From positions 682,001 through 746,000 of the forward strand of contig CANLOU010000002.1 of assembly GCA_947492995.1 (NCBI GenBank): a stretch of DNA of 64,000 nt, given 5' to 3'. Position numbers and translations under genes: made by a program. The notes under the pieces are model-generated. The model worked only from the letters and a program-made list of their open reading frames with translations, searched no databases and was not told where the DNA came from. This document shows, piece by piece, positions 51,290 through 60,321 of the stretch. Position 1 is the stretch's first letter; each line of letters opens with the position of its first letter. Source of the DNA: an uncultured Litoreibacter sp. Lineage in GTDB: Bacteria > Pseudomonadota > Alphaproteobacteria > Rhodobacterales > Rhodobacteraceae.

Positions 51290-52957
51290 ATGACGCAACA
51301 TACACCCACACTCGCCATTGAGGCCAAGTCTATGGAAGGCTGGTGGAAAGGTGCCGTGATCTATCAGATCTACCCGCGCTCCTACCAAGACAGCAACGGC
51401 GACGGCATCGGCGATCTGAACGGCATCACCATGCGGCTGCCCTATATCAAGTCGCTGGGGGTGGACGCCATCTGGATCAGCCCGTTCTTCACGTCGCCCA
51501 TGAAGGATTTCGGCTATGACGTGTCGGATTATTGTGACGTCGACCCGATGTTTGGGCACCTGTCCGACTTCGATGCGCTGATTGAGACGGCGCACCAGCT
51601 GGGCCTGAAGGTGATGATCGACCTTGTGCTCAGCCACACGTCAAACCAGCACCCGTGGTTTCAGGAGTCTCTGCAGGACAAAACCAACGACAAGGCCAAC
51701 TGGTATGTCTGGGCCGACCCCAAGCCCGATGGCACGCCGCCCAACAACTGGCTGTCGATCTTCGGCGGCCCGGCATGGCATTGGCACGGGGGTAGGGAGC
51801 AGTATTACCTGCACAACTTCCTCGCCTCCCAGCCCGACCTGAATTTTCACGAGCCGGCGGTGCAGGACGTACTGCTGGACACAACGCGGTTCTGGCTTGA
51901 TCGCGGGGTGGACGGTTTCCGTCTCGACACGGTTAACTTCTACTTCGCCGACAAGGCGCTTAGGGACAATCCGGCACTGCCGCCCGAGGCCCGGAACGCA
52001 ACCATCGCGCCTTCCGTAAATCCCTACAACCACCAGGAACATCTGTATTCCAAGAACCAGCCCGAAAACATCGCCTTCCTGAAACGGTTCCGGGCGCTGC
52101 TGGATGAATACCCGGGCCGCGCCGCCGTGGGCGAGGTCGGCGATGCGCAGCTTGGTCTCGAAATTCTTGGCGAATACACTGAGGGCGATGACCGCATCCA
52201 CATGTGCTACGCGTTCGAGTTCCTCTCCGCCGAGCGGCTGACCGCCAGCAGGGTGGTCGACACTCTGACGCGCCTCGACACACACGCGCCCACAGGCTGG
52301 GCCTGCTGGGCGTTCTCCAACCACGACGTGCAGCGCCACGTCACCCGCTGGAACCTGACACCCGCCGCCAAGCGGCTTTATATCACCATGTTGATGTCGC
52401 TCAGAGGCTCCGCCTGCCTTTACCAAGGCGAGGAACTGGGCCTGCCCGAAGCGGACGTCGCTTTTGGGGACCTGCAGGACCCCTACGGCATCGAGTTTTG
52501 GCCCGAATTCAAGGGCCGCGACGGCTGCCGCACGCCGATGGTGTGGGAGCAGTCCAATCAGAACGGCGGCTTCTCCGATGGCCACCCATGGCTGCCAGTC
52601 AGTGCAGATCATCTGAACCGATCTGTCGCTACACAGGAGGCCGACCCGACCACCGAGCTGCACCATTACCGCCGCGCCATCGGGTTCCGCCGCACACACC
52701 CGGCGCTGATCCATGGCGATCACAGCAATCTGAAGGCCAGTGGCGATGTGCTCAGCTTCATACGCAAGGAAGGTCAGCAGGCCATATTCTGCGCCTTCAA
52801 CATGTCCGACACGCCGTCCACCATTGATATGCCGGAAGGCGAGTGGCAGCCCATTGGCGCCGAGCTTGGCGTCACCGGTCCCGCAGCGGACGGCAAATTA
52901 CATCTAGGCCCGTGGCAGCCCTGCTTCGCGCTGTCTTTGAGCCCATCCTTAAATTAA
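51290..52957 (+). CDS. aglA: Alpha-glucosidase, GH13 family
   Basis: 555 aa without signal peptide, so cytoplasmic. GH13 regions are in order: DLVLSHTSNQHPWF (region I), GVDGFRLDTVNFYF (nucleophile Asp), AVGEVGD (acid/base Glu) and WAFSNHDVQRH (third Asp). It hydrolyses imported alpha-glucosides such as maltose, trehalose or sucrose to glucose; which one is not visible. It sits 10 nt after aglG, with the ATPase gene following. Confidence 0.95.
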   Translation: MTQHTPTLAIEAKSMEGWWKGAVIYQIYPRSYQDSNGDGIGDLNGITMRLPYIKSLGVDAIWISPFFTSPMKDFGYDVSDYCDVDPMFGHLSDFDALIETAHQLGLKVMIDLVLSHTSNQHPWFQESLQDKTNDKANWYVWADPKPDGTPPNNWLSIFGGPAWHWHGGREQYYLHNFLASQPDLNFHEPAVQDVLLDTTRFWLDRGVDGFRLDTVNFYFADKALRDNPALPPEARNATIAPSVNPYNHQEHLYSKNQPENIAFLKRFRALLDEYPGRAAVGEVGDAQLGLEILGEYTEGDDRIHMCYAFEFLSAERLTASRVVDTLTRLDTHAPTGWACWAFSNHDVQRHVTRWNLTPAAKRLYITMLMSLRGSACLYQGEELGLPEADVAFGDLQDPYGIEFWPEFKGRDGCRTPMVWEQSNQNGGFSDGHPWLPVSADHLNRSVATQEADPTTELHHYRRAIGFRRTHPALIHGDHSNLKASGDVLSFIRKEGQQAIFCAFNMSDTPSTIDMPEGEWQPIGAELGVTGPAADGKLHLGPWQPCFALSLSPSLN

Positions 52958-52971
52958 GGGGAGAAACAACC

Positions 52972-54069
52972 ATGGCAGACCTGAAACTCACCAATGTCGA
53001 AAAGACCTATGGTGGCACCGTCAATGTCCTCAAAGACATCAACCTTGATATCCAGACAGGCGAGCTAATCGTCTTCGTGGGTCCCTCGGGCTGCGGCAAG
53101 TCCACGCTTTTGCGCATGATCGCGGGGCTTGAGAAGATCACCGGAGGCGAGCTGCAAATCGACGGCGAGGTGATGAACGACGTGCCACCCGCGATGCGCG
53201 GCATCGCGATGGTGTTCCAGTCCTACGCGCTTTACCCGCATATGACCGTGCGCGACAACATGGCCTTCGCGCTGAAACTCGCCAAGAAAACGCCCGACGA
53301 AATAGACGCGGCCGTGAACCGGGCCGCCAAGGTGCTGCAGCTCGACGAATATCTCGACCGTCTGCCCAAGGCGCTGTCAGGCGGCCAACGCCAGCGGGTT
53401 GCCATTGGGCGCTCCATCGTGCGCGACCCAAAGGTCTATCTGTTTGACGAGCCGCTTTCCAACCTCGACGCCTCGCTGCGGGTCGCAACCCGTATCGAAA
53501 TCGCGCAGCTGAAAGAAAGCATGCCGAATTCCACCATGATCTACGTCACCCACGATCAGGTGGAGGCCATGACGCTCGCCTCCCGCATTGTTGTGCTGGC
53601 CAACAAAGGCATCGCGCAGGTCGGATCGCCGCTAGAGCTGTACGAGACCCCGGAAAACGAGTTCGTGGCGCAATTCATTGGCTCACCCGCGATGAACCTG
53701 CTTGCGGGCGAGGTCACCAAGACCGGTAAGGTCACGGAAGTCACGCTGGCCGAAGGTGCAGGGGCAATCAAAGCCAACATCCCCACCAACGCGGATGACA
53801 AGGGCCTGAAGGTCAATGTCGGCATCCGCCCCGAAGACATGGTGCAGACCGACGCCAAGACCTACGCCTATCAGGGCGAGGTGCAAATTTCCGAAAAGCT
53901 GGGTGAGGTGACACAGTTTTACTTCAAACCATCGGCCGAAGGGCACGAGCCGGTCATTGCCAAGCTGGCGGGCATCCATAACGGGATGCGGGGGCAGCAC
54001 ATGAATATGACCGCGGACCCGTCCAAGGTGCATCTCTTCGCGAATGGCACCTCGCTGCTGTATCGTTAA
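52972..54069 (+). CDS. aglK: Alpha-glucoside ABC transporter, ATP-binding subunit
   Basis: 365 aa from the ATG at 52972 (AAGGGGAGAAAC upstream); the frame starting at 52843 lies in the aglA end. Walker A is GPSGCGKST, the signature is LSGGQRQRVAIGRS, Walker B is VYLFDEPLSNLD and the switch His is in YVTHDQVEAM. A C-terminal regulatory TOBE-type domain follows (from about residue 235). Last gene of the agl operon. Confidence 0.96.
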   Translation: MADLKLTNVEKTYGGTVNVLKDINLDIQTGELIVFVGPSGCGKSTLLRMIAGLEKITGGELQIDGEVMNDVPPAMRGIAMVFQSYALYPHMTVRDNMAFALKLAKKTPDEIDAAVNRAAKVLQLDEYLDRLPKALSGGQRQRVAIGRSIVRDPKVYLFDEPLSNLDASLRVATRIEIAQLKESMPNSTMIYVTHDQVEAMTLASRIVVLANKGIAQVGSPLELYETPENEFVAQFIGSPAMNLLAGEVTKTGKVTEVTLAEGAGAIKANIPTNADDKGLKVNVGIRPEDMVQTDAKTYAYQGEVQISEKLGEVTQFYFKPSAEGHEPVIAKLAGIHNGMRGQHMNMTADPSKVHLFANGTSLLYR

Positions 54070-54088
54070 GCCGGAATAATCAGGTGTC

Positions 54089-54108
54089 GGGGCGCCGCTA
54101 AGCGCCCC
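54089..54108. terminator. Hairpin between aglK and the tail-collar gene
   Basis: GGGGCGC (54089-54095) / GCGCCCC (54102-54108) with a 6-nt loop, between two convergent genes. No T-run on either strand, so termination would be weak or factor-dependent. Confidence 0.6.
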
Positions 54109-54123
54109 AACCTTGCGTGGGCC

Positions 54124-54753
54124 TTAATTGCGTGATGGGAAAATACCCTGTGTCGCGACGCACCAGCTCATCGTGAGATAAGGGTCCTGAATGTTGAAGG
54201 ACTGGCTGCCACCTGTGCTGCTGATCGCACCTGAATTCAGCTGTTTTCCTGGCGTGGCTGGGCCATCATGATAGATCGGCGTCTGCCCTGCGGCCTGATC
54301 GCTCTTGGCAAGGAAATCGTTGCCTGGGCCCCATTGGTCGGCCAGCGGATCGGTCACAACGTTCATGATGTGGTTATGTGCCGGCAATTGTGCGCTCGAC
54401 AGCGCGATGTTTTCGGTGCCGCCTCTTTGGCCCATCTGATAGCTTTGCCCCCCGGGCCGGGCGCCCGCTCCAACCGCTGCACGTCCGCGCAGGTCAGGCA
54501 GGGCAAATGTCGTCCGTCCGTCACCGCCGTAAATGGTGCCAAGTAGCGAGAACAATGCGGAGTTGGCGCTGATCGGCAGCAATGCTCCGTTTGCTGGGGC
54601 CCAGCCACGGGGGCAGAAGTTGAACCCGAACAAGGACACTTGGCCCAGCAACGGCTCAGCTTGTGCTTGGGCCGCATTGGTGGCCCCAAAAGACAACGAA
54701 ACTGCCGTCGCAGCCCCGAGGATTGAAAGTTTGCTCATTTTTAGAATGGTCAT
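54124..54753 (-). CDS. Exported phage tail-collar domain protein
   Basis: 209 aa. Signal peptide about residues 1-32 (MTILKMSKLSILGAATAVSL ... AQAQA). The mature part has the tail-collar signature: LGQVSLFGFNFCPRGWAPANGALLPIS, then LFSLLGTIYGGDGRTTFALPDLRGR and a GxxxxMGQRGGTE stretch. Family members include tail fibres and the Mdp-type proteins linked to microcystin stress; a signal peptide makes this an extracytoplasmic protein, not a phage part. No other phage genes nearby. AAGGGAAG stands upstream. Confidence 0.87.
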   Translation of the reverse strand: MTILKMSKLSILGAATAVSLSFGATNAAQAQAEPLLGQVSLFGFNFCPRGWAPANGALLPISANSALFSLLGTIYGGDGRTTFALPDLRGRAAVGAGARPGGQSYQMGQRGGTENIALSSAQLPAHNHIMNVVTDPLADQWGPGNDFLAKSDQAAGQTPIYHDGPATPGKQLNSGAISSTGGSQSFNIQDPYLTMSWCVATQGIFPSRN

Positions 54754-55158
54754 GGTCGTCTTCCCTTCTTAATGTGAAGGGGGAAATAAAATATAATCAA
54801 GTCAATTGGTTAACAAAGGTATTGGCACTGCAAATTATATTTCACACATCTTCCCCCACGTATCCGAATACCTCCGGACAGGCTTACGTTGACGTTAGGT
54901 TAATGCTTGTGTCAATTCATTTCGCACCAGCTCATTGTAACTTCTTGCGCTGGATCGAAAAAAAATCAGATCGACGGTCGGTAAATAGGCACCTCACATC
55001 ACCTGTGCTCGAAAAGAAGCAGCCTGCGTGGCTTTGATGGTCGTCGGGCATCGTGCCGGTCGCGAAGTCGCGCGAAAGGGGGCAAAAATATAGCGCAGAA
55101 TGCCACTGGACTGTTAGCGCTAACGGGTCTACATGATCGACAAAGCAGGAGAGCAGAT
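54754..55158. other. Divergent intergenic region upstream of edd
   Basis: 405 nt, AT-rich near the tail-collar end. It contains the palindrome at 55113-55124, 34 nt before the edd start. No gene is supportable. Confidence 0.55.
55113..55124. promoter_or_regulatory. Palindromic operator upstream of edd
   Basis: GTTAGCGCTAAC, a perfect 12-bp palindrome with flanks T..G (TGTTAGCGCTAACG). This is of the LacI-family operator type with a central CG; it differs from the agl operators, so a separate regulator is expected. It overlaps the likely edd promoter region. Confidence 0.75.
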
Positions 55159-56964
55159 ATGACACTGAACCCGACCATTGAAGCCGTGACCGACCGCATC
55201 ATCAAGCGGTCCGGTGCAGCCCGCAGCACGTATCTTGCGCGCATGGCCGAGGCCGCCGAGGAAGGCCCGCGTCGTGGCCATCTGACATGCGGAAATCAGG
55301 CGCATGCCTATGCCGCCATGGCCGGTGACAAGGATGCGTTGGTGGCTGAGCAGGCTCCAAATCTTGGGATCATCACCAGCTATAATGACATGCTCTCCGC
55401 GCATCAGCCGTTTGAAACATATCCCAACTTTATCAAGGACGTAGCGCGCAAACATAATGCAACCGCGCAGGTCGCGGGCGGGGTGCCTGCGATGTGCGAC
55501 GGCGTCACGCAGGGCCAGGTCGGGATGGAGCTCAGCCTGTTTTCGCGCGACGTCATCGCGCTGTCGGCTGGCGTGGCCTTAAGCCACAACACGTTTGATG
55601 CCGCCGTGTATCTGGGCGTCTGTGACAAGATCGTCCCCGGGCTTGTGATCGCGGCCGCCACCTTTGGCTATCTGCCCGGTATTTTCCTGCCGGCAGGCCC
55701 GATGACCTCCGGCATCCCGAATGACGAGAAAACCTCCGTCCGCAAGGCCTTCGCCAAAGGCGAGGTGGATCGCGCGACCCTGATGAAGGCGGAGATGGCC
55801 TCTTACCACGGCCCCGGCACCTGCACCTTCTACGGCACCGCCAATTCCAACCAGATGTTGATGGAATTCATGGGGCTGCACCTTCCCGGCGCCTCTTTCG
55901 TCAATCCCGGCACTGAAATGCGCGACGCGCTGACCGCCTATGGCACCAAGCGCGCCCTCGAAATTACCAAACTGGGCAACCAGTACACGCCCGTTTGCGA
56001 CATTCTGGACGAGCGCACTTTCGTCAACGGCCTGGTCGGCCTGATGGCCACGGGTGGCTCGACCAATCTGGTCATCCACATCATCGCCATGGCGCGCGCC
56101 GCAGGCGTGCTGCTGGAGCTTGAAGATCTCTCCGACATCTCCGCCGCCACGCCTTTGATGGCGCGCGTCTATCCCAACGGGCTGGCCGATGTGAACCATT
56201 TCCACGCCGCCGGCGGGCTGACCTACATGATCGGCGAACTCCTCGCGGCGGGCCTGCTGCACCCGGATACAAAAACGGTTTATGGCAATGGTCTCAAGGA
56301 CTACCATGCCGAACCTCACCTAAAAGGCGAGACGCTGAGCTGGGGCAAAGGTGCGACCAAATCGGAAAACGAAAAAATCCTGCGCCCCGCCGCCAACCCT
56401 TTCAGCAAAGATGGCGGCCTCAAGCAGCTGTCAGGCAATCTGGGCCGCGCGGTGATCAAAACTTCCGCCGTTGACCCGGAACGGCACATCATCGAAGCCC
56501 CCGCCCGTGTCTTTTCCAGCCAGCAGGACGTCAAGGACGCATGGCGCGCCCACAAGCTGGACCGCGATTGCGTCATCGTGGTCCGCTTCCAGGGCCCCAA
56601 GGCCAATGGCATGCCCGAATTGCACGGGCTCACCCCAACCCTCAGCGTGCTGCAGGATCGCGGCTTCAACGTGGCGCTTGTCACCGATGGCCGTATGTCT
56701 GGCGCATCCGGCAAAGTGCCCGCCGCCATCCATGTCAGCCCCGAGGCCGTTGATGGCGGCCTGATCGCCAAAATCCATGACGGGGACATGATCCGGCTCG
56801 ATGCCGTCAATGGCACGCTCGAAGTGCTTGCAGACGACATTGAGGCCCGCGCGCCAGCGGCTCCCGACCTCAGCAACAATGGCCACGGCATCGGCCGCGA
56901 GCTGTTCGAGACCTTCCGCCAAACCGTCGGCCGCGCAGATACGGGGGCAGGGGTGGTGGTCTAA
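55159..56964 (+). CDS. edd: Phosphogluconate dehydratase
   Basis: 601 aa, standard length for the Edd/IlvD superfamily. The Fe-S cluster cysteines appear in the [12 protein letters not shown] block and in [18 protein letters not shown]; the C-terminal signature is [24 protein letters not shown]. It converts 6-phosphogluconate to KDPG, the committing step of the Entner-Doudoroff pathway. SD GCAGGAGAG stands upstream. eda follows 79 nt later on the same strand. Confidence 0.96.
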   Translation: MTLNPTIEAVTDRIIKRSGAARSTYLARMAEAAEEGPRRGHLTCGNQAHAYAAMAGDKDALVAEQAPNLGIITSYNDMLSAHQPFETYPNFIKDVARKHNATAQVAGGVPAMCDGVTQGQVGMELSLFSRDVIALSAGVALSHNTFDAAVYLGVCDKIVPGLVIAAATFGYLPGIFLPAGPMTSGIPNDEKTSVRKAFAKGEVDRATLMKAEMASYHGPGTCTFYGTANSNQMLMEFMGLHLPGASFVNPGTEMRDALTAYGTKRALEITKLGNQYTPVCDILDERTFVNGLVGLMATGGSTNLVIHIIAMARAAGVLLELEDLSDISAATPLMARVYPNGLADVNHFHAAGGLTYMIGELLAAGLLHPDTKTVYGNGLKDYHAEPHLKGETLSWGKGATKSENEKILRPAANPFSKDGGLKQLSGNLGRAVIKTSAVDPERHIIEAPARVFSSQQDVKDAWRAHKLDRDCVIVVRFQGPKANGMPELHGLTPTLSVLQDRGFNVALVTDGRMSGASGKVPAAIHVSPEAVDGGLIAKIHDGDMIRLDAVNGTLEVLADDIEARAPAAPDLSNNGHGIGRELFETFRQTVGRADTGAGVVV

Positions 56965-56976
56965 CGCGCAACATCT

Positions 56977-57002
56977 CCCTATCATTGTTCCAAAAATATC
57001 CC
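56977..57002 (-). repeat. Intergenic repeat, copy 2
   Basis: Reverse-strand 26-nt match to 40898-40923, in the edd-eda gap. In its own orientation it follows a GC-rich imperfect stem (GCCGG/CCGGC, 57004-57022), as copy 1 does. Confidence 0.8.
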
Positions 57003-57043
57003 CGCCGGAGGCACAGCCCGGCAAAAACAAGGACATACTTCTA

Positions 57044-57685
57044 ATGACCCCGCTCCAAGCCAGCCAAAAAGCCCTAGAGATCTGCCAACTCGCGCCCATC
57101 GTGCCGGTCATTGTGGTCGATGACATCTCTCATGCGGCGCCCTTGGCCAAAGCGCTGGTCGCAGGCGGCTTGCCCGCCCTTGAGGTCACGCTCAGAACCC
57201 CCGCGGCACTTGAGGCCATCGCCGAAATGGCCAAGGTGCAAGGCGGCGTCGTGGGCGCGGGGACCTTGATGACCCCCGCCGATGTGATTGCCGCAAAAGA
57301 TGCAGGGGCCACTTTCGGCGTCTCTCCGGGGGCCACCGACCGCTTGCTTGATGCCTGCGAGGATGCAGACCTGCCGCTGCTTCCGGGCGCCGCAACTGCC
57401 ACCGAGGCCATGCGCCTGTTGGAACGTGGCTATTCCATGCTGAAATTCTTCCCGGCCGAAGCCTCAGGCGGCGCAGCCGCCCTCAAAGGTATCGGTGCGC
57501 CGATCCCGCAGGTCAAATTCTGCCCCACGGGCGGTGTGTCGATGGAAAACGCGACGGACTATCTGAGCCTGTCCAACGTGGTCTGCGCTGGTGGCTCCTG
57601 GGTCGCCCCCAAAGACAAGATGGCTGCAGGCGACTGGGCGGGCATTGAAGCTCTGGCGCGCGAGGCAGCTGCGCTGCCTCGCTAA
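57044..57685 (+). CDS. eda: KDPG/KHG aldolase
   Basis: 213 aa from the ATG at 57044 (AAGGAC upstream); the frame from 56801 is inside edd and ignored. Catalytic Glu is in LPALEVTLRTPAAL and the Schiff-base Lys in MLKFFPAEASGG. It splits KDPG into pyruvate and glyceraldehyde 3-phosphate. The 3' end of the gene overlaps a perfect inverted repeat (57661-57681). Confidence 0.96.
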   Translation: MTPLQASQKALEICQLAPIVPVIVVDDISHAAPLAKALVAGGLPALEVTLRTPAALEAIAEMAKVQGGVVGAGTLMTPADVIAAKDAGATFGVSPGATDRLLDACEDADLPLLPGAATATEAMRLLERGYSMLKFFPAEASGGAAALKGIGAPIPQVKFCPTGGVSMENATDYLSLSNVVCAGGSWVAPKDKMAAGDWAGIEALAREAAALPR

Positions 57686-57706
57686 CGATTTTTCGACGAA
57701 AAATCG
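57661..57706. terminator. Two perfect hairpins at the eda / mttB convergence
   Basis: CGAGGCAGC/GCTGCCTCG (57661-57681, 3-nt loop) overlaps the last eda codons, and CGATTTTTC/GAAAAATCG (57686-57706, 3-nt loop) follows. The second stem holds T5/A5 tracts and could act on both strands, before the convergent methyltransferase gene ending at 57708. Confidence 0.7.
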
Positions 57707-57707
57707 G

Positions 57708-59267
57708 CTACGCCAAATGAATGGTGAACCGTTTGCGGATCGCCGCGTCCAGCATTGGGTCGAACTCCGCCTCTGACGGGGCCGCCAGAATGGCGTCTTT
57801 GCGCGCCACGGCGTTCTCCAAAAGATCCGGCTTGTCCTTCTCCGCCCATTCCTTGGGCGACGTCCGGTCGCCCAGGGCGGGGTAGACGTAATTCGATTCC
57901 ATCAGGCTCAGCGTCTGGTCATGGCCCAGATAGTGACCCGGCCCTTTGCCCGATCCATCGGTGCCCAGACAGGTGGCTTTCATCACCTCCAGCCCCAACG
58001 TGTCGTCGGTCACCTCAATGCCGCGCACGCAGCGCTGCGCTTGTCCAATCAGGTCGTCGCCCAGGATCAGCGACTCGTGGCAAAACCCCAGCAGCGAGGC
58101 ATGCATGCCAGCCGCCTCATATACCATGTTCAGCCCCGACAATCCGGCCATGACGTTGGAACACATCTGTTCCCAGCCCGCCTGCATATCCGGCAGTTTC
58201 GAATCCGAGGCCCCGGCGGCCGCGCCGCCGGGCAGCCCGTAGAACTGATGCATCTGCGCGCAGCCCGCGGTCAGCAGGGCCTGCTCGCCGGACCCCACAG
58301 ACATGGCGCCGGTGCGTAGATCCAACCCGAAGGGCCAGGTGCCAAACACCGCCGGATGCCCCGGCTTGATGGCGTTGACATAGACGATCCCCGCCAGACA
58401 TTCGGCCACCGCCTGCACAATTGCGCCTGCCACGGTGGACGGCGCGGTCGCGCCCGCCATGCCCGCAGATAACAGCAACACTGGCATGCCCGCCTCGATG
58501 CAGACTTCCATGACCGAACAGGCGTCGGTCGCAAATTTCATCGGCGGGACCACAAAGCAGTTGCTGTTCGACATGAAGGGCCGCGCCCGCCACGCCTCTT
58601 CGCTGCCTGCGATCATGTGCAGCAGCTCGACGCAGTCGGGGACAAACGCCGCCTCGGTGAAGGAGGTGCCGATATGTTTCATCGTCCCACGCGTGGTGGC
58701 GTAGACGGTGTTCAAATCCATCTCCGCATTGTCTACGATGTCGCGGCACACCATCGGGCGCTGCAGAAAATGCACATTGTCCAGCACGTTCACAATCTTG
58801 GCGGCGTCAAACAGGTCCTGCACCGTGCTTTCGCGGTAGTCGCGGCCCAGCACGTCGACCATATGCACGGCGGCCCCGGCGGTGCCGTAATGCACTTTGG
58901 TGCCCGACAGCTCCATGTCAAACGCGGCGTTGCGGCCATGCAAGGTGATGTCGCGCCCCGCGACGGCCAGCATGTCTTCGACCAGCGCGCGCGGGAAGCG
59001 CAGCCGCCCGTCGTCGCCCAGCACAGCACCCGCACCGACCATGATGTCGATGCCCGATTGCGGCGCGTCCACCAGCCCGATCTGCTCCAATGCCTGCAAC
59101 GCGGTCTCGTGGATGCGGGCGATGTCGGCGTCGCTCAGGGGTTTGTAGGTGCCGCCCGACATGCCGGGGCGGATCGGGCGCTTGTCTTGGGTCAACGGGG
59201 CTGCGCGCAGGGCAACGCGGGCGGCGCGGCCACCGGCGCGGCGGCCGGTTCTGATCTGTTCAGTCAT
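57708..59267 (-). CDS. Trimethylamine methyltransferase (MttB) family protein, non-pyrrolysine
   Basis: 519 aa from the ATG at 59267, the most family-like start; the frame reaches 59357. It opens RRAGGRAARVALRAAPLTQDKRPIRPGMSGG, usual for this family in roseobacters. The frame has no internal TAG, so it is of the MtgB-like kind that uses quaternary amines such as glycine betaine, not the pyrrolysine MttB. Corrinoid-protein partners are not seen within the window. Substrate unknown. The SD before the start is poor (GAGACCCCC). Confidence 0.85.
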   Translation of the reverse strand: MTEQIRTGRRAGGRAARVALRAAPLTQDKRPIRPGMSGGTYKPLSDADIARIHETALQALEQIGLVDAPQSGIDIMVGAGAVLGDDGRLRFPRALVEDMLAVAGRDITLHGRNAAFDMELSGTKVHYGTAGAAVHMVDVLGRDYRESTVQDLFDAAKIVNVLDNVHFLQRPMVCRDIVDNAEMDLNTVYATTRGTMKHIGTSFTEAAFVPDCVELLHMIAGSEEAWRARPFMSNSNCFVVPPMKFATDACSVMEVCIEAGMPVLLLSAGMAGATAPSTVAGAIVQAVAECLAGIVYVNAIKPGHPAVFGTWPFGLDLRTGAMSVGSGEQALLTAGCAQMHQFYGLPGGAAAGASDSKLPDMQAGWEQMCSNVMAGLSGLNMVYEAAGMHASLLGFCHESLILGDDLIGQAQRCVRGIEVTDDTLGLEVMKATCLGTDGSGKGPGHYLGHDQTLSLMESNYVYPALGDRTSPKEWAEKDKPDLLENAVARKDAILAAPSEAEFDPMLDAAIRKRFTIHLA

Positions 59268-59684
59268 GGTGGGGGTCTCGTGCAAAGGGATGGGGAAGGC
59301 GTCGAAAGAAGCACCCTCAGGGTCGCCCTCGCGCCGCACGGCCCCGACGGGCGCCAATGGTCAGCGTCACCAAAAAGGATTTGCACCGGCGTCTCTGCAT
59401 GTCTCTCTCCCTGCGGCAATCATCGTCAGGGGCGCGCCCCTCATTCTGTCCCATTTGCGGCACTCCGGTCTGTTTGCGTCATCTTCGCGCGGCAGGCCGC
59501 CCCTCGCGTGGATGTGATGGGCGGGGCCGGGCATGAGGCCAAAACCGGCGGGCAACAGCGCATGGGGTGGCCCGCAAACCGGCAGGGGATGGCCGCCTGG
59601 CCCGCGGCTGCGGATAAATCCTGCGGCGTTGTCCGGTGGCGGCATATGCCTTGGCTTGTGAGACAACGAGCAAAGGAAACTCCG
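59268..59684. other. Divergent intergenic region between mttB and the outer-membrane protein
   Basis: 417 nt, GC-rich, holding promoters for two divergent genes. Long open frames cross it on both strands but carry no recognisable sequence. Nothing else found. Confidence 0.5.
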
Positions 59685-60299
59685 ATGAAACATCTGTTGA
59701 AAACATCCGCGGCCCTAAGCGTCCTCAGCGCCTTAGGCGCTGGCGCAGCCCTCGCCGGCAACACCGACCCCGTCATTTTCGATGACACCCCCGAGGTCAT
59801 TTCCCAAGCGGCGCCGTCCTTTGGGACGGATTGGGGCGGTGCCTATGTGGGGGGCCAGCTCGGCTGGGGCGACGTGGACACAAGCGGGGCGGGCCTTGAT
59901 GGCAATGGGGCCATCGGGGGCGTTCATGCGGGCTACCGCTGGGATCTGGGCAGCTATGTGATCGGCGCAGAGCTCGACTACGACGTCACCAATATCGACC
60001 TTGGCGCAAATGTGGGCCAGCTGGACTCCGTGGCGCGGGCCAAGCTGAAGGCCGGTTTTGATGGCGGTCAGGTGCTTTACTACGGCACGCTTGGCGCGGC
60101 TTACGGCGACGTGACGGTGGGCGGGGCCGGTCTGTCAGACACCGGCTATATTGTCGGCGCGGGGGTCGACTATCTGCTCACCGACAATTGGGTGGTCGGC
60201 GGCGAGGTGCTCTACCACGATTTCGGCTCCAATTTCGACGGGTCCGGCGTCGAGGTCGAGGCCACGACCGTGCAGGCGCGTGTGTCCTATAAGTTCTAG
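59685..60299 (+). CDS. Small outer-membrane beta-barrel protein
   Basis: 204 aa from the ATG at 59685 (AAAGGAAAC upstream). Signal peptide MKHLLKTSAALSVLSALGAG ... ALA then GNTDP. Eight-stranded barrel pattern: DWGGAYVGGQLGWGDVD, IGGVHAGYRWDLGSYVIGAELDY, GQVLYYGTLGAAYG, GYIVGAGVDYLLTDNWVVGGEVLYHDF, ending ARVSYKF with terminal Phe. Resembles the Omp25/31-like porin family of alphaproteobacteria. The upstream frame from 58617 is not coding. Confidence 0.9.
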   Translation: MKHLLKTSAALSVLSALGAGAALAGNTDPVIFDDTPEVISQAAPSFGTDWGGAYVGGQLGWGDVDTSGAGLDGNGAIGGVHAGYRWDLGSYVIGAELDYDVTNIDLGANVGQLDSVARAKLKAGFDGGQVLYYGTLGAAYGDVTVGGAGLSDTGYIVGAGVDYLLTDNWVVGGEVLYHDFGSNFDGSGVEVEATTVQARVSYKF

Positions 60300-60321
60300 G
60301 CGGTCTGCCTGCGTTCGGCGG

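Noticed and set aside
58617-59684. A long plus-strand frame leading into the small outer-membrane protein
   Set aside because: The SD and signal peptide place the start at 59685; the upstream part lies opposite the methyltransferase gene.
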